Source: Aedoeadaptatus coli (GTDB taxonomy: Bacteria > Bacillota > Clostridia > Tissierellales > Peptoniphilaceae). Taken from it: a stretch of DNA of 64,000 nucleotides. The stretch covers positions 62,001 through 126,000 of the forward strand of contig NZ_OPYI01000006.1 in the NCBI RefSeq assembly GCF_900343085.1, written 5' to 3'. A program made the position numbers and the translations under genes. This document shows positions 14,912-22,729 of the stretch, piece after piece (the stretch's first letter is position 1; each line of letters starts with the position of its first letter). The notes beneath the pieces were generated by a model. That model did not search any database. It was not told where the DNA came from and worked only from the letters and a program-made list of their open reading frames with translations.

Positions 14912-15799
14912 TTAGTTTTCGGGTATTGCTTTTGTTTTTTGCTTCGTGCAAAGGCCTTTTGTAATGGCGCCGGTGGGGCAGGCCTTTTCGCACTGACCGC
15001 AGCGGATGCACTCGGCGGAATTTTCGTTTTCCACGGGATTCACGTTCATTTTGCAGGCCCTTGCGCATGCGCCGCAATTGATGCAGGCCTTATCGTCCAA
15101 TCTGTATTTAAAGACAGAGATGGGATTGAAGAGTGAGTATACGGCCCCGAGGGGGCAGATGTATTTACAGAATGGGCGATAGATGACGATGCTAAGGATG
15201 ATCGTGGCGGCGAGAATGGCGCCTTTCCACGCGTACAAGAAGCCCACGGCGCCTCGCATGCTTTCGTTTTTCAGGACCAGGGGGATGCCCCCTTCGAGCA
15301 TGCCCACGGGGCAGATGAGTTTACAAAAATAGGGGGATCCCTGACCCAGGACGTCCACGAGAAAAAGAGGGAGGAGGAGAACGAAGATCAGTAGGACCAG
15401 GTATTTTAATTTTCTCAAATGCTTATCCGCTTTGAAGGTTTTTATTTTCTTCGGGAAGGGAATTTTGTGCAACAGATCCTGCACCAGGCCGAAGGGGCAG
15501 AGCCAGCCGCAGACGAAGCGGCCCATGAGGGCGCCGATAAAGAAGAGAAAGCCCACGACGTAAAAGGAAAATTTGTAGTCCATATTGCCGATGACGGCCT
15601 GCAGGGCGCCGATGGGGCAGGCCCCCTTGGCACCGGGGCAGGAGTAGCAATTCATGCCCGGCACGCAGAGGTTTTTCATCTTGCCCTGATAGATTTTTCC
15701 CGTCTTAAAGCCTTCCATATAGGAATTGGTGGCGAGAAACCACAGGCCCTGAAAGAGGTGGCGCTTTGTTTCTTTCATGGATTTTTTTTCACTAGCCAA
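14912..15799 (-). CDS. Membrane 4Fe-4S polyferredoxin (NapH/CcoG-like)
   Basis: Up to 295 residues with four or five membrane segments. Two cytoplasmic CxxxCP motifs (CGWLCPFG and CKYICPLG) and a C-terminal pair of 4Fe-4S sites (CINCGACARAC and CIRCGQCEKACP) match NapH-type membrane ferredoxins, which pass electrons from the cytoplasm to membrane acceptors. An extra Cys cluster (CVPGMNCYSCPGAKGACP) sits near residues 45-62. The TTG at 15799 overlaps the CXXC micro-protein gene; an ATG at 15778 is the alternative start, and neither has a strong ribosome site. Last gene of the three-gene redox operon, likely electron donor to the outer thioredoxin-like lipoprotein. Confidence 0.85.
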   Translation of the reverse strand: MASEKKSMKETKRHLFQGLWFLATNSYMEGFKTGKIYQGKMKNLCVPGMNCYSCPGAKGACPIGALQAVIGNMDYKFSFYVVGFLFFIGALMGRFVCGWLCPFGLVQDLLHKIPFPKKIKTFKADKHLRKLKYLVLLIFVLLLPLFLVDVLGQGSPYFCKLICPVGMLEGGIPLVLKNESMRGAVGFLYAWKGAILAATIILSIVIYRPFCKYICPLGAVYSLFNPISVFKYRLDDKACINCGACARACKMNVNPVENENSAECIRCGQCEKACPTGAITKGLCTKQKTKAIPEN

Positions 15800-15938
15800 T
15801 GCCGATACACTCCATGCAAATTCGTATGGCCTTGTTCAGAACCACCTGCATCTCTCCCCGATTGACGCCGTAGGCCATCATGGCCACGGATGCGAGGAGA
15901 AGGGCGGGGCCCAAATAGGCACGGTATTTTTCTTTCAT
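15792..15938 (-). CDS. CD1871A-type CXXC micro-protein
   Basis: A 48-residue protein: a short basic start (MKEKYR), one membrane segment (residues about 8-25), a YGVNRGE turn and the C-terminal motif CMECIGIG. This matches the CD1871A family of CXXC-containing small membrane proteins found in Clostridia beside thioredoxin-like lipoproteins and 4Fe-4S membrane proteins, exactly as here. The start ATG is 2 nt after the TlpA stop codon and the end overlaps the ferredoxin gene. The CxxC may relay electrons through the membrane; the role is inferred from context and not established. Confidence 0.85.
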   Translation of the reverse strand: MKEKYRAYLGPALLLASVAMMAYGVNRGEMQVVLNKAIRICMECIGIG

Positions 15939-15939
15939 C

Positions 15940-17073
15940 TTAATTTACGTTTTTCAGTTCTTTTTCCACGATGGCTTTCCATTCGTCCAGGCTCTTGGCG
16001 CCGGAGTAGGATTCGCCGACGATGTTGCCCTTGCTGTCCACGAAGAAGGTTTCCGGCAGGGCCTGAATGCCTTGGAGGCGGCCCTTCATCAATTGATCGT
16101 CGGGTTTCAAGAAGGGATAGGTGGTCTTTAATTTCTTTTGAATGGCTTTGGCCTTATCCAGGGCATCGGGAATGTCTTTTCCGTCTTCGTGGGTGTCCAT
16201 GACCACGCCCACGACGCCGACGGCCTTGTCTTTCATTTCGGCATTGAGCTTTTCCAAATCGGGGATTTCCTGAATGCAGGCCGTGCACCAGGTAGCGAAG
16301 ACATTGACCATGGTGAGTTTGTTTTTCGCAAGATCCGCGTCGGTAAAGGCCTTGCCGTCGATGTCCTCAGTCTTAAAGGGGGCGATGGATTTCGCATCGG
16401 AGGTTTGCTGCATTTCTTTTTCTTCAAAGACGTAGCCGTTTTCAGCCATGGGGGTTCGATCCATGGTCTCGAGGGTCACGCCCTTTAATGCTTCCATAAT
16501 GGATGCATCCACATCGCCTGCCGTGGATAAGTAGTAATTGTATTTGCCGTCTTTGCTTTCGCCGAGTTTCGTGTGGGTGTCGCATTTCGTGACTTTGCCG
16601 ATGGCGGCTTCGTCCATGGACTTGTCGTAGATGCCGATTGTGCCGGCCCGCTTAATGGCCTCGAGCCACTTCGGGTAGTCGTCGCCCATTTTCGGGATTT
16701 CCTTGTTCTTGTCCTCTTCCGTTAAAGCGGAGAAAGTGAGCATGGCGTATTTGATTTCGTTCTTTTCGCCTAAGGACTGATCGTCCAACATGATCACGTC
16801 TTTTTTCGTCATCATGTCTTGCAGGGTCTTCGGCAAAGTAATTTTTGCACCCATGTAGGGGAATTCATAAGTATCTTTTACTTGCCAGGCGTAGTCGGCG
16901 GGCTTGATCATTTCGTTGCCCATGCCGGCCTTGGAGGCCTCGATGCTTTCACCTTGGGCCACTTCTTCCGGGTGGTCTTCCCGGCGATTGTCTTTCTTTT
17001 CGCAGGCCAAAAGGCCGAAGCTTAAGCTCGCGATTAAGGCGCCTGCCAAAATCTTTTTCATTTTCTTATTCAT
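15940..17073 (-). CDS. TlpA/redoxin-family thiol-disulfide lipoprotein
   Basis: A 377-residue lipoprotein. The signal ends in the lipobox LLAC with lipidated Cys24. Residues about 45-215 form an N-terminal region I cannot assign to a family. The C-terminal 150 residues are a TlpA-like thioredoxin fold with the active site ATWCTACIQEIP and the cis-Pro loop ALPETFFVD. Outer-face TlpA proteins reduce or exchange disulfides in exported proteins or respond to oxidants. It heads the operon with the CXXC micro-protein and polyferredoxin. The promoter carries a GCGTTAAG direct repeat. ATG at 17073 follows AAAGGAGTGTTCAC; a second ATG lies four codons downstream. Confidence 0.88.
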   Translation of the reverse strand: MNKKMKKILAGALIASLSFGLLACEKKDNRREDHPEEVAQGESIEASKAGMGNEMIKPADYAWQVKDTYEFPYMGAKITLPKTLQDMMTKKDVIMLDDQSLGEKNEIKYAMLTFSALTEEDKNKEIPKMGDDYPKWLEAIKRAGTIGIYDKSMDEAAIGKVTKCDTHTKLGESKDGKYNYYLSTAGDVDASIMEALKGVTLETMDRTPMAENGYVFEEKEMQQTSDAKSIAPFKTEDIDGKAFTDADLAKNKLTMVNVFATWCTACIQEIPDLEKLNAEMKDKAVGVVGVVMDTHEDGKDIPDALDKAKAIQKKLKTTYPFLKPDDQLMKGRLQGIQALPETFFVDSKGNIVGESYSGAKSLDEWKAIVEKELKNVN

Positions 17074-17102
17074 GTGAACACTCCTTTTTCAATGGTAATG
17101 CC

Positions 17103-17136
17103 ATTGTAGCGGACGAGGCGTTAAGGCCGCGTTAAG
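17103..17136 (-). promoter_or_regulatory. Redox-operon promoter with 11-bp-period direct repeat
   Basis: On the minus strand two copies of CTTAACGC lie exactly 11 bp apart (17136-17129 and 17125-17118), ending 9 nt before a TACAAT -10 box (17108-17103). No -35 box exists because the repeat occupies that place. This is the geometry of activator boxes bound by PhoB/OmpR-type regulators, and a regulator of that type is encoded 2.3 kb downstream. Confidence 0.6.
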
Positions 17137-17141
17137 ACAAT

Positions 17142-17175
17142 AAAAAATTCCGAGGAAAAGGATGCTTCCTCGGAA
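17142..17175 (-). terminator. Intrinsic terminator after the coiled-coil gene
   Basis: TTCCGAGGAA pairs with TTCCTCGGAA and is followed on the minus strand by TTTTTTATTG. It insulates the redox promoter from the MarR transcript. Confidence 0.88.
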
Positions 17176-17178
17176 CTT

Positions 17179-17367
17179 TTATTCGTACAGGGCGGCTTTA
17201 AATTCTCGAATCGCCGCTTCAAATTCACTTTGCCTTGCTTCCAAGGCACGGAGATCCGCGGCCTCTTTCTCGTCCATGGCTTTGGTTAGTGCCTGAACAT
17301 AGGCCTTTTCCGTGCGCAACATGTCTTTTTCAAGACGCCTGAAGACGCGAAGAGACCCCGGCTCCAC
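17179..17367 (-). CDS. Small charged helical protein downstream of MarR
   Basis: A 62-residue frame beginning with GTG at 17367, 3 nt after the MarR stop codon. The predicted protein is almost entirely a charged alpha helix rich in Glu, Ala, Lys and Arg with heptad-like leucines, so a short coiled coil is likely. It ends 4 nt before a strong terminator, which supports its being the last gene of the MarR transcript. The ribosome site is weak and no family is recognised. It could be a real partner or a fortuitous frame. Confidence 0.5.
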   Translation of the reverse strand: MEPGSLRVFRRLEKDMLRTEKAYVQALTKAMDEKEAADLRALEARQSEFEAAIREFKAALYE

Positions 17368-17370
17368 GAT

Positions 17371-17859
17371 TTACACGTCCCCGTGGTTGCTGTAGTAGCT
17401 TTCGTCTAATTCTCTCGTCACCGATTCCACGATGCCGTCGTCCAACACATCCATGACTTCTTTAAAGACCTGCATTTTTTCTTCGGGCACCTTTTCTTCC
17501 AAGCATTTAAGCACGTCGTCGACAAAGTCGTAATTGACTTGGTAGTACTTTTTAAATTTATCTGTGACGAAGAGATGGACCTGACGGCGGTCTTTTTGGC
17601 TACGCACTTTTTCCACGTGGCCTTTTTCCACCAAATTATTCACCTTGTAGGCGGCATTCGGTTGGCTCACGCGAATAAAATTGGCCAGTTCGTTAATGGT
17701 CGGCCCTTGAAGCGCGTAAATGGCTTCGGCGCAAAACTTTTCCATGACCGTCAGCGAATCCGGCTGCCGGTTGTTGCGATAGAGATTTTTGTAGAAATTT
17801 AATTTATATTTCAGGTAAATTGAATTCATGACTTCTCGCATCGATTTATTGTTTTCCAT
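17371..17859 (-). CDS. MarR-family transcriptional regulator 1
   Basis: A 162-residue winged-helix protein. The helix-turn-helix lies at TINELANFIRVSQPNAAYKV and the wing at VRSQKDRRQVHLFVT with the characteristic DRR. MarR proteins bind as dimers to inverted repeats, usually repressing their own and a nearby gene, and release DNA on ligand binding or oxidation. No obvious target gene other than the small helical protein is adjacent. The upstream region (17869-17921) has two nested inverted repeats that are good operator candidates. ATG at 17859 lacks a strong ribosome site. Confidence 0.88.
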   Translation of the reverse strand: MENNKSMREVMNSIYLKYKLNFYKNLYRNNRQPDSLTVMEKFCAEAIYALQGPTINELANFIRVSQPNAAYKVNNLVEKGHVEKVRSQKDRRQVHLFVTDKFKKYYQVNYDFVDDVLKCLEEKVPEEKMQVFKEVMDVLDDGIVESVTRELDESYYSNHGDV

Positions 17860-17868
17860 AAATACCCC

Positions 17869-17921
17869 AATCTAATAGACCAGTGACAATTATCGTACCA
17901 TACATAATTGATTGTTAGATT
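17869..17921. promoter_or_regulatory. Nested inverted repeats upstream of MarR 1 (candidate operator)
   Basis: AATCTAA (17869-17875) pairs with TTAGATT (17915-17921), and inside them CAATTAT (17887-17893) pairs with ATAATTG (17904-17910). The AATCTA half-site also appears in the palindrome at the promoter of the second MarR gene (48222-48233). Confidence 0.5.
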
Positions 17922-18003
17922 CTTGCCGAATCCCTTCAATTAGAAAAGAATAATCCCACATTCGGCATTGTTCTTTTTATAAGACGCATCGTCGCTTATG
18001 TAA

Positions 18004-18080
18004 TGGCGGAGCTGAGAGGAATCGAACCCCCGGCACGTGCCTTAGGAGGGCACTGCTCTATCCAACTGAGCTACAGCTCC
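18004..18080 (-). tRNA. tRNA-Arg (anticodon CCT)
   Basis: On the minus strand the acceptor arm GGAGCTG pairs with CAGCTCC, followed by discriminator G and an encoded CCA. The D arm, the anticodon arm GTGCC-CTCCTAA-GGCAC and the T arm with GGTTCGATTCC are all intact. The loop places CCT at positions 34-36, decoding AGG. It is a single-gene unit with its own sigma-A promoter and no other tRNA in the window. Confidence 0.97.
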
Positions 18081-18089
18081 ATAATGAAC

Positions 18090-18118
18090 AGTATACGCAC
18101 CTATTTCATAATTTGCAA
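18090..18118 (-). promoter_or_regulatory. Sigma-A promoter of tRNA-Arg
   Basis: TTGCAA (18118-18113), 17-nt spacer, TATACT (18095-18090) on the minus strand. Transcription would begin about 3-4 nt before the mature 5' end. Confidence 0.7.
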
Positions 18119-18146
18119 TTCATATCCGCGCCTTGCAGAAAATCTT

Positions 18147-18779
18147 TTACATTCCTTTATATTTATCTTCCAAGGCGATCATGGTCATGCGTCCTTCGTC
18201 CATTTCCTCCACTTGATAAACGTAGCGTTCGTCTTCCACCACGGCGCCCGGTTCCACGATTTTATCCTGTTCGTCGAAGATTTTTTGAATGTAGTCGCCG
18301 AGGATCTCTTCTCTGCTCTCGATGTCCCTTACCAGGTGTTCGTTGACCTTCTCCATTCTCGTCTGCGCATCGAAAATAGCCACGCCGGCGTTGGCGAGGA
18401 TTTTGTGAATGGTAAAGTATTTGCGCACGATAAACAAGACGGCGATGGCCAAAACGCCGATAAAAAGATCTTGGGTATTGTCGCCGTAAATCAGCATTTT
18501 TCTCGCCACCACCATAATCATAATGTAGATGATTTGGTATTCCTCGTGATTGATCAACATGGCCACAAATTCCAGGCCGATGACCATTAAGAGGACGTGG
18601 GAGAGAAAATCCTGAAAGAGCTGATAGCTGCTTCCCTTGGTGCTGTAAGCGATGTCCACCATGTATTTAAAAAGATCGGGGACGGAAGTGACGATCCCGA
18701 TAATAATGGTGACGGCCATGGCAAATTCCAAGGCGTAGAGCAAGCTTTGGAGCCTCGTAATATATTTCTTTCGATTCAT
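18147..18779 (-). CDS. PsiE-like membrane protein with C-terminal regulatory domain
   Basis: A 210-residue protein. Four hydrophobic helices cover residues about 15-120 in the layout of the phosphate-starvation-inducible PsiE family. The last 80 residues are soluble and resemble a transporter-associated ligand-binding domain (VGAVVEDE-type turn), but the match is weak. Its start overlaps the sigma-factor stop codon, so it is the last gene of the RsbV-RsbW-sigma unit. The function of PsiE proteins is not established; the context suggests a stress-related membrane role. Confidence 0.65.
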   Translation of the reverse strand: MNRKKYITRLQSLLYALEFAMAVTIIIGIVTSVPDLFKYMVDIAYSTKGSSYQLFQDFLSHVLLMVIGLEFVAMLINHEEYQIIYIMIMVVARKMLIYGDNTQDLFIGVLAIAVLFIVRKYFTIHKILANAGVAIFDAQTRMEKVNEHLVRDIESREEILGDYIQKIFDEQDKIVEPGAVVEDERYVYQVEEMDEGRMTMIALEDKYKGM

Positions 18780-19567
18780 CCCATTTCTCCGGACTTTTCC
18801 ATTTCCTTACGCATCTTTTCCAACAGCTTTTTCTCGATGCGGCTCACAGTCATTTGGGAAATACCCAATTTTTCCGCGATGGACACTTGGGTCTTCCGGT
18901 ACTGGTAGCGGTCGATTAAGATGGTTTTTTCCACATCGTTAAAATTTTCCATGGCCCGCTGAATAAAGTCGTTCAACTCGACTTTATTGAAGTACTCCTC
19001 TTCCACGCCGATTTTGTCGCCGCGGGACAGATCCCGGTCTTCACTCCCCGAGTCGAAATTCATGTCCAAACTCTCCGGCGCATAGACTTTCGACGCTTCC
19101 ATAACCTCCAGCACTTCCGCCGTGGAAATATCTAAAAACTCCGCGATGTCCGAGATGGTGGGGGTCTTTTGGTTTTGCTGCGCCAGGGTCAATTTGGCGT
19201 CGTTGATTTTTTTCGACAACTCCTGCACCCGGCGGGGCACGCGAATGGTCCAACCCTTGTCTCGAAAGTATTTTTTAATCTCGCCGATAATGGTGGGCGT
19301 GGCAAACGACGAAAATTCAAAGCCCTTGGACGGATCGTAGCGCTCCACGGCAAAAATCAGGCCCATGGAGGCCACTTGAAAGATATCGTCGTAGTCGATG
19401 CCTTTTCCCGTGTATTTTTTCGCCAGAATTTCGGCGATGTAAAGGTGCTCTTCGATTAAAATGTCCCGAAGGGTCTTGTCGTCGGTTTCGGCGTATTCGG
19501 CAAATAATTCTTTTCGCTTCGCTTTGGAAAGGGGCCGATCCATGTTGTAGTAGGCTTCTTTGTCCAT
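18776..19567 (-). CDS. SigB/SigF/SigG-type alternative sigma factor
   Basis: A 263-residue sigma-70 factor with regions 2, 3 and 4. Region 2 reads ASMGLIFAVERYDPSKGFEF followed by SSFATPTIIGEIKKYFRDK, the signature of the sigma B/F/G group. Region 4.2 helix-turn-helix is VSIAEKLGISQMTVSRIEKK. It follows RsbV-like and RsbW-like genes with 1-nt gaps, the same order as spoIIAA-spoIIAB-sigF and rsbV-rsbW-sigB. No sporulation gene is seen here, so a general-stress role is more likely than sporulation, but either is possible. ATG at 19567 follows GGAGCATAAA. Confidence 0.88.
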   Translation of the reverse strand: MDKEAYYNMDRPLSKAKRKELFAEYAETDDKTLRDILIEEHLYIAEILAKKYTGKGIDYDDIFQVASMGLIFAVERYDPSKGFEFSSFATPTIIGEIKKYFRDKGWTIRVPRRVQELSKKINDAKLTLAQQNQKTPTISDIAEFLDISTAEVLEVMEASKVYAPESLDMNFDSGSEDRDLSRGDKIGVEEEYFNKVELNDFIQRAMENFNDVEKTILIDRYQYRKTQVSIAEKLGISQMTVSRIEKKLLEKMRKEMEKSGEMG

Positions 19568-19568
19568 T

Positions 19569-19925
19569 TTATGCTCCGAAGGTTTTGTAAACGACCAATT
19601 GATCGTCGTCGTAGGAGACTTCGTCGGCCAAAGACTCGATAATCATGGCCGTAATGGCCAAGCGCTCATCGGCCTCGACTTTTTCCTCGCTGATGCCGGA
19701 GACGCGGAAGCGAATGGCGCCTTCTTCCGGCTCCATGACGATGTCGATGGCATCGTTCATGCCCATGGCGAAGGAAAGATTGCAGCTTTCCGTAAGAAGC
19801 AGGCGAATGTCTCCCAAGGTGTCCATATCGATGTCTTCTTCCACGCAAATCCCCGACACGTTTAAGCGCGCCAGGGAAAGGTAGCGGGGCTTGGCCGGAA
19901 TGGTTAAATAGACTTTATCTCCCAT
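19569..19925 (-). CDS. RsbW/SpoIIAB-like anti-sigma factor, degenerate kinase
   Basis: A 118-residue protein, shorter than usual RsbW (about 140-160). The N-box region DIRLLLTESCNLSFAMG keeps the Glu and Asn that bind magnesium-ATP. The later glycine-rich boxes are changed: where RsbW has DxGxG and GGRGL before the final DEV, this protein has VSGISEEKVEADERLAITA. The end LADEVSYDDDQLVVYKT fits the family. It should bind the sigma factor encoded next; whether it can still phosphorylate the RsbV-like protein is doubtful. Its start overlaps the RsbV stop codon. Confidence 0.75.
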   Translation of the reverse strand: MGDKVYLTIPAKPRYLSLARLNVSGICVEEDIDMDTLGDIRLLLTESCNLSFAMGMNDAIDIVMEPEEGAIRFRVSGISEEKVEADERLAITAMIIESLADEVSYDDDQLVVYKTFGA

Positions 19926-20239
19926 TAGGCCTCTCCTTCGATATGAAACAATTTGTCTAATTTCGTAATGGTAAAGAGCTTCTTTACATTGGGATCCAAG
20001 TGCTCGATGTGCACTTCGTGGCCGTTTTCCTTGACGTAATTGAGCAGGTAAATAAAGCCGCCGAGCCCGGTGGAATCCACGTAAGCTAAATCCGCGGCAT
20101 CCACGAGGATGTTTTTCTTGTGGGCGTCGTAGGCGGCGACGGCTTCTTCTTTAAATTGAGCCGTGTAATACATATCCATTTCGCCGCAGGGAATGAGACG
20201 CAAGCGTTCCCCGTCATCTTTTATTTTCAGTGTAAACAT
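19925..20239 (-). CDS. STAS-domain anti-anti-sigma factor (RsbV/SpoIIAA-like)
   Basis: A 104-residue single STAS domain. The phosphorylated Ser56 lies in the family motif VDSTGLGG. In the known systems the unphosphorylated form binds the RsbW/SpoIIAB kinase and frees the sigma factor. It starts at an ATG behind AAAAGGAGGGCGGA and heads the four-gene unit RsbV-RsbW-sigma-PsiE with 0-4 nt overlaps. A promoter-like pair lies at 20261-20288. Confidence 0.9.
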   Translation of the reverse strand: MFTLKIKDDGERLRLIPCGEMDMYYTAQFKEEAVAAYDAHKKNILVDAADLAYVDSTGLGGFIYLLNYVKENGHEVHIEHLDPNVKKLFTITKLDKLFHIEGEA

Positions 20240-20260
20240 TCCGCCCTCCTTTTCTCTCTT

Positions 20261-20288
20261 AGTATATCATCGCAAGCCCCGGGGGCAA
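20261..20288 (-). promoter_or_regulatory. Promoter candidate of the RsbV-sigma operon
   Basis: TTGCCC (20288-20283), 16-nt spacer, TATACT (20266-20261) on the minus strand, 20 nt before the RsbV start. It looks like a vegetative sigma-A promoter. There is no clear terminator between gyrA and this operon, so read-through from gyrA is also possible. Confidence 0.45.
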
Positions 20289-20293
20289 TACAT

Positions 20294-22720
20294 TTATTCT
20301 TCCCCGACGTATTCGGCCACGGCGACGATGTGGCTGTCTTTAATATTCATGAGCTTCACGCCGGAGGTGGCCCGCCCTAAAATGGAAATGGATTCCGCCT
20401 TCAGGCGAATAATGGCGCCGTCTTCGGAGATCATCATGATTTCGTCCCCGTCGTTTAAGACTTTCGCCGACACCAATTGGCCGGTTTTTTCCTTGATGCG
20501 GTAGGTGATCAGACCCTTGCCGCCGCGATTTTGCACCTTGTATTCTTCCATGGCCGTGCGCTTGCCGTAGCCATATTCGCTGATGACGGCCAGGGTCTTG
20601 CCCTCTTCGGCCTTTACAAAGCTTACCACTTCGTCGTCTTCGTCCAGGCGAATGCCGATGACGCCCATGGCCGTGCGGCCCTGTTCTCTCAGCTCGCCGC
20701 CCTTGAAGCGCAGGGACATGCCTTTTTTCGTGACAAAGATTAAATCGTCGTCGTCGCCGCATTGAATGCCGCCGATCATGGTGTCGCCTTCTCTTAAGCC
20801 CATGGCAATGAGGCCGTTTTTGCGAATGTTTTTGTATTCGCCCATTTTCGTCTTTTTAATGTAGCCGCGACGGGTGACGAGGAAGAGATTGTCGTCGTCC
20901 GCCACCTGATCGATGGGGATAATGCTTTGGATCCGCTCCCCTTCTTCCAATTGAAGCAGGTTTACGATGGCCGTGCCCTTGGCATTTCTTCCGGCGGCGG
21001 GAATTTCGTAGGCCTGTTTCTTATACACTTGGCCGCAGTCGGTAAAGAACAGAATTGTATCCAAGGTGGATGTAATGAAGAGGCTGGTGACGAAGTCGTC
21101 GGCCTTTTTGTTTAAGGCGCTGATTCCCTGGCCGCCGCGGTGTTGGGGCTTGTAGGTGCCTTCGGGCATGCGTTTAATGTAGCCGGAATTGGTGAGGGTG
21201 ACTACCACTTCTTCGTCTTCGATGAGATCGGCATCTTCCATTTCCCCGTCGGATTTCGTGATCACCGTGCGGCGCAAATCGCCGTATTTTTCCTTGATCT
21301 CCAAGAGTTCCTCTTGAATGGTCTTATCCAAGACCTTGGGATCGGAGAGGATGAGCTCCAATTTTTCGATGAGGGCCAAGAGTTCCCGATACTCTTCTTC
21401 CAGCTTTTCCACTTGCAGGCCGCTTAAGCGCTTGATGCGCATGTCCAAAATGGCCTGGCCCTGCACGTCGGTGAGGCCGAAGCGCTCGGTAAATTTCGCC
21501 TTGATCTCCTCGTCGGTGCGGTAGCTCTTGACGATTTCGATGATTTCGTCGATATGATCGATGGCGAGTTTCAAGCCCTCGATAATGTGCACCCGGGCCT
21601 TAGCCTTGTTTAAGTCGAAGGTACTGCGTCGGGTCACGACATCCCGCTGATGCATAACGTAGTAGTGAATAAGCTCGAGCAGAGTCAATTCTTTCGGCAC
21701 CCCGTCCACCAAGGCGAGATTGATGATGCCGAAGGTGATTTGCAGCTGGGTTTCCTTATAAAGGCGATTTAAAACCACGTGGGGATTGGCGTCCCGCTTC
21801 AGTTCCACCACCATGCGCACGCCGCGGCGGTTGGATTCGTCGCGAATGTCGGAGATGCCGTCGATTTTTTTGTCCTTCACGAGCTCGGCGATTTTTTCGA
21901 TGACCCGCGCCTTGTTCACTTGATAGGGAAATTCCGTCACCACGATTTGGTACTTGCTCTTTAAGGGCTCGATTTCCGCCCGCGCCCGCACTTTTACCTT
22001 GCCGCGGCCGGTTTTGTAGGCTTCCTTAATGCCTTCTTTGCCCATAATGAAGGCGCCGGTAGGAAAATCCGGCCCCTTAATGTGGGTCATCATCTTTTCC
22101 AGAGAAATGGTTTCGTCTTCCATGTAGGCGATGACCCCGTCGATGACTTCGTTCATATTGTGGGGGGCCATATTGGTGGCCATGCCCACGGCGATGCCGG
22201 CGGAGCCGTTGACCAAGAGATTGGGAAAGCGCGAGGGCAGCACCGAAGGTTCCGTCAATTCTTCGTCGAAATTGGGCACGAAGTCCACGGTGTCTTTATT
22301 GATGTCTCTCAACATTTCCATGGCCAACTTCGACATGCGCACTTCCGTGTAACGCATGGCCGCCGGGCTGTCCCCGTCCATGGAACCGAAGTTCCCCTGG
22401 CCGTCGGCGAGGGGGTAGCGAATGTTAAAGTCCTGGGCCAAACGCACCACGGCGTCGTAAATGGACGAGTCCCCGTGGGGGTGATACTTCCCCATAACGT
22501 CCCCGACGAGGCGGGCGCTTTTTCTGTGAGGCTTATCCGGCGTAAGGCCCTGCTGTTGCATGCCGTAGAGAATACGGCGATGCACGGGCTTTAAGCCGTC
22601 CCGCACGTCGGGCAAGGCCCGGGCGACGATGACGCTCATGGAATATTCTAAGTAAGCCTTTTTCATGGCTTTTTCTAAGACGACGTCTTGAATGCCGCTT
22701 TCATTTGCAAATTTTGCCAC
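20294..22720 (-). CDS. gyrA: DNA gyrase subunit A
   Basis: An 808-residue protein starting at a GTG at 22720 (AGGAGGATACA upstream). The breakage-reunion domain shows [17 protein letters not shown], the quinolone region with the sensitive-type Ser and Asp, and the catalytic Tyr in [10 protein letters not shown]. The C-terminal pinwheel has six repeats and the GyrA-box QNRGGKG. With GyrB it introduces negative supercoils ahead of the fork. Ten nucleotides after gyrB, in the usual origin-proximal order. Confidence 0.98.
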   Translation of the reverse strand: MAKFANESGIQDVVLEKAMKKAYLEYSMSVIVARALPDVRDGLKPVHRRILYGMQQQGLTPDKPHRKSARLVGDVMGKYHPHGDSSIYDAVVRLAQDFNIRYPLADGQGNFGSMDGDSPAAMRYTEVRMSKLAMEMLRDINKDTVDFVPNFDEELTEPSVLPSRFPNLLVNGSAGIAVGMATNMAPHNMNEVIDGVIAYMEDETISLEKMMTHIKGPDFPTGAFIMGKEGIKEAYKTGRGKVKVRARAEIEPLKSKYQIVVTEFPYQVNKARVIEKIAELVKDKKIDGISDIRDESNRRGVRMVVELKRDANPHVVLNRLYKETQLQITFGIINLALVDGVPKELTLLELIHYYVMHQRDVVTRRSTFDLNKAKARVHIIEGLKLAIDHIDEIIEIVKSYRTDEEIKAKFTERFGLTDVQGQAILDMRIKRLSGLQVEKLEEEYRELLALIEKLELILSDPKVLDKTIQEELLEIKEKYGDLRRTVITKSDGEMEDADLIEDEEVVVTLTNSGYIKRMPEGTYKPQHRGGQGISALNKKADDFVTSLFITSTLDTILFFTDCGQVYKKQAYEIPAAGRNAKGTAIVNLLQLEEGERIQSIIPIDQVADDDNLFLVTRRGYIKKTKMGEYKNIRKNGLIAMGLREGDTMIGGIQCGDDDDLIFVTKKGMSLRFKGGELREQGRTAMGVIGIRLDEDDEVVSFVKAEEGKTLAVISEYGYGKRTAMEEYKVQNRGGKGLITYRIKEKTGQLVSAKVLNDGDEIMMISEDGAIIRLKAESISILGRATSGVKLMNIKDSHIVAVAEYVGEE

Positions 22721-22729
22721 TGTATCCTC

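Noticed and set aside
18081-18146. Second tRNA or small RNA beside tRNA-Arg
   Set aside because: Only the tRNA promoter is present; no further cloverleaf was found.
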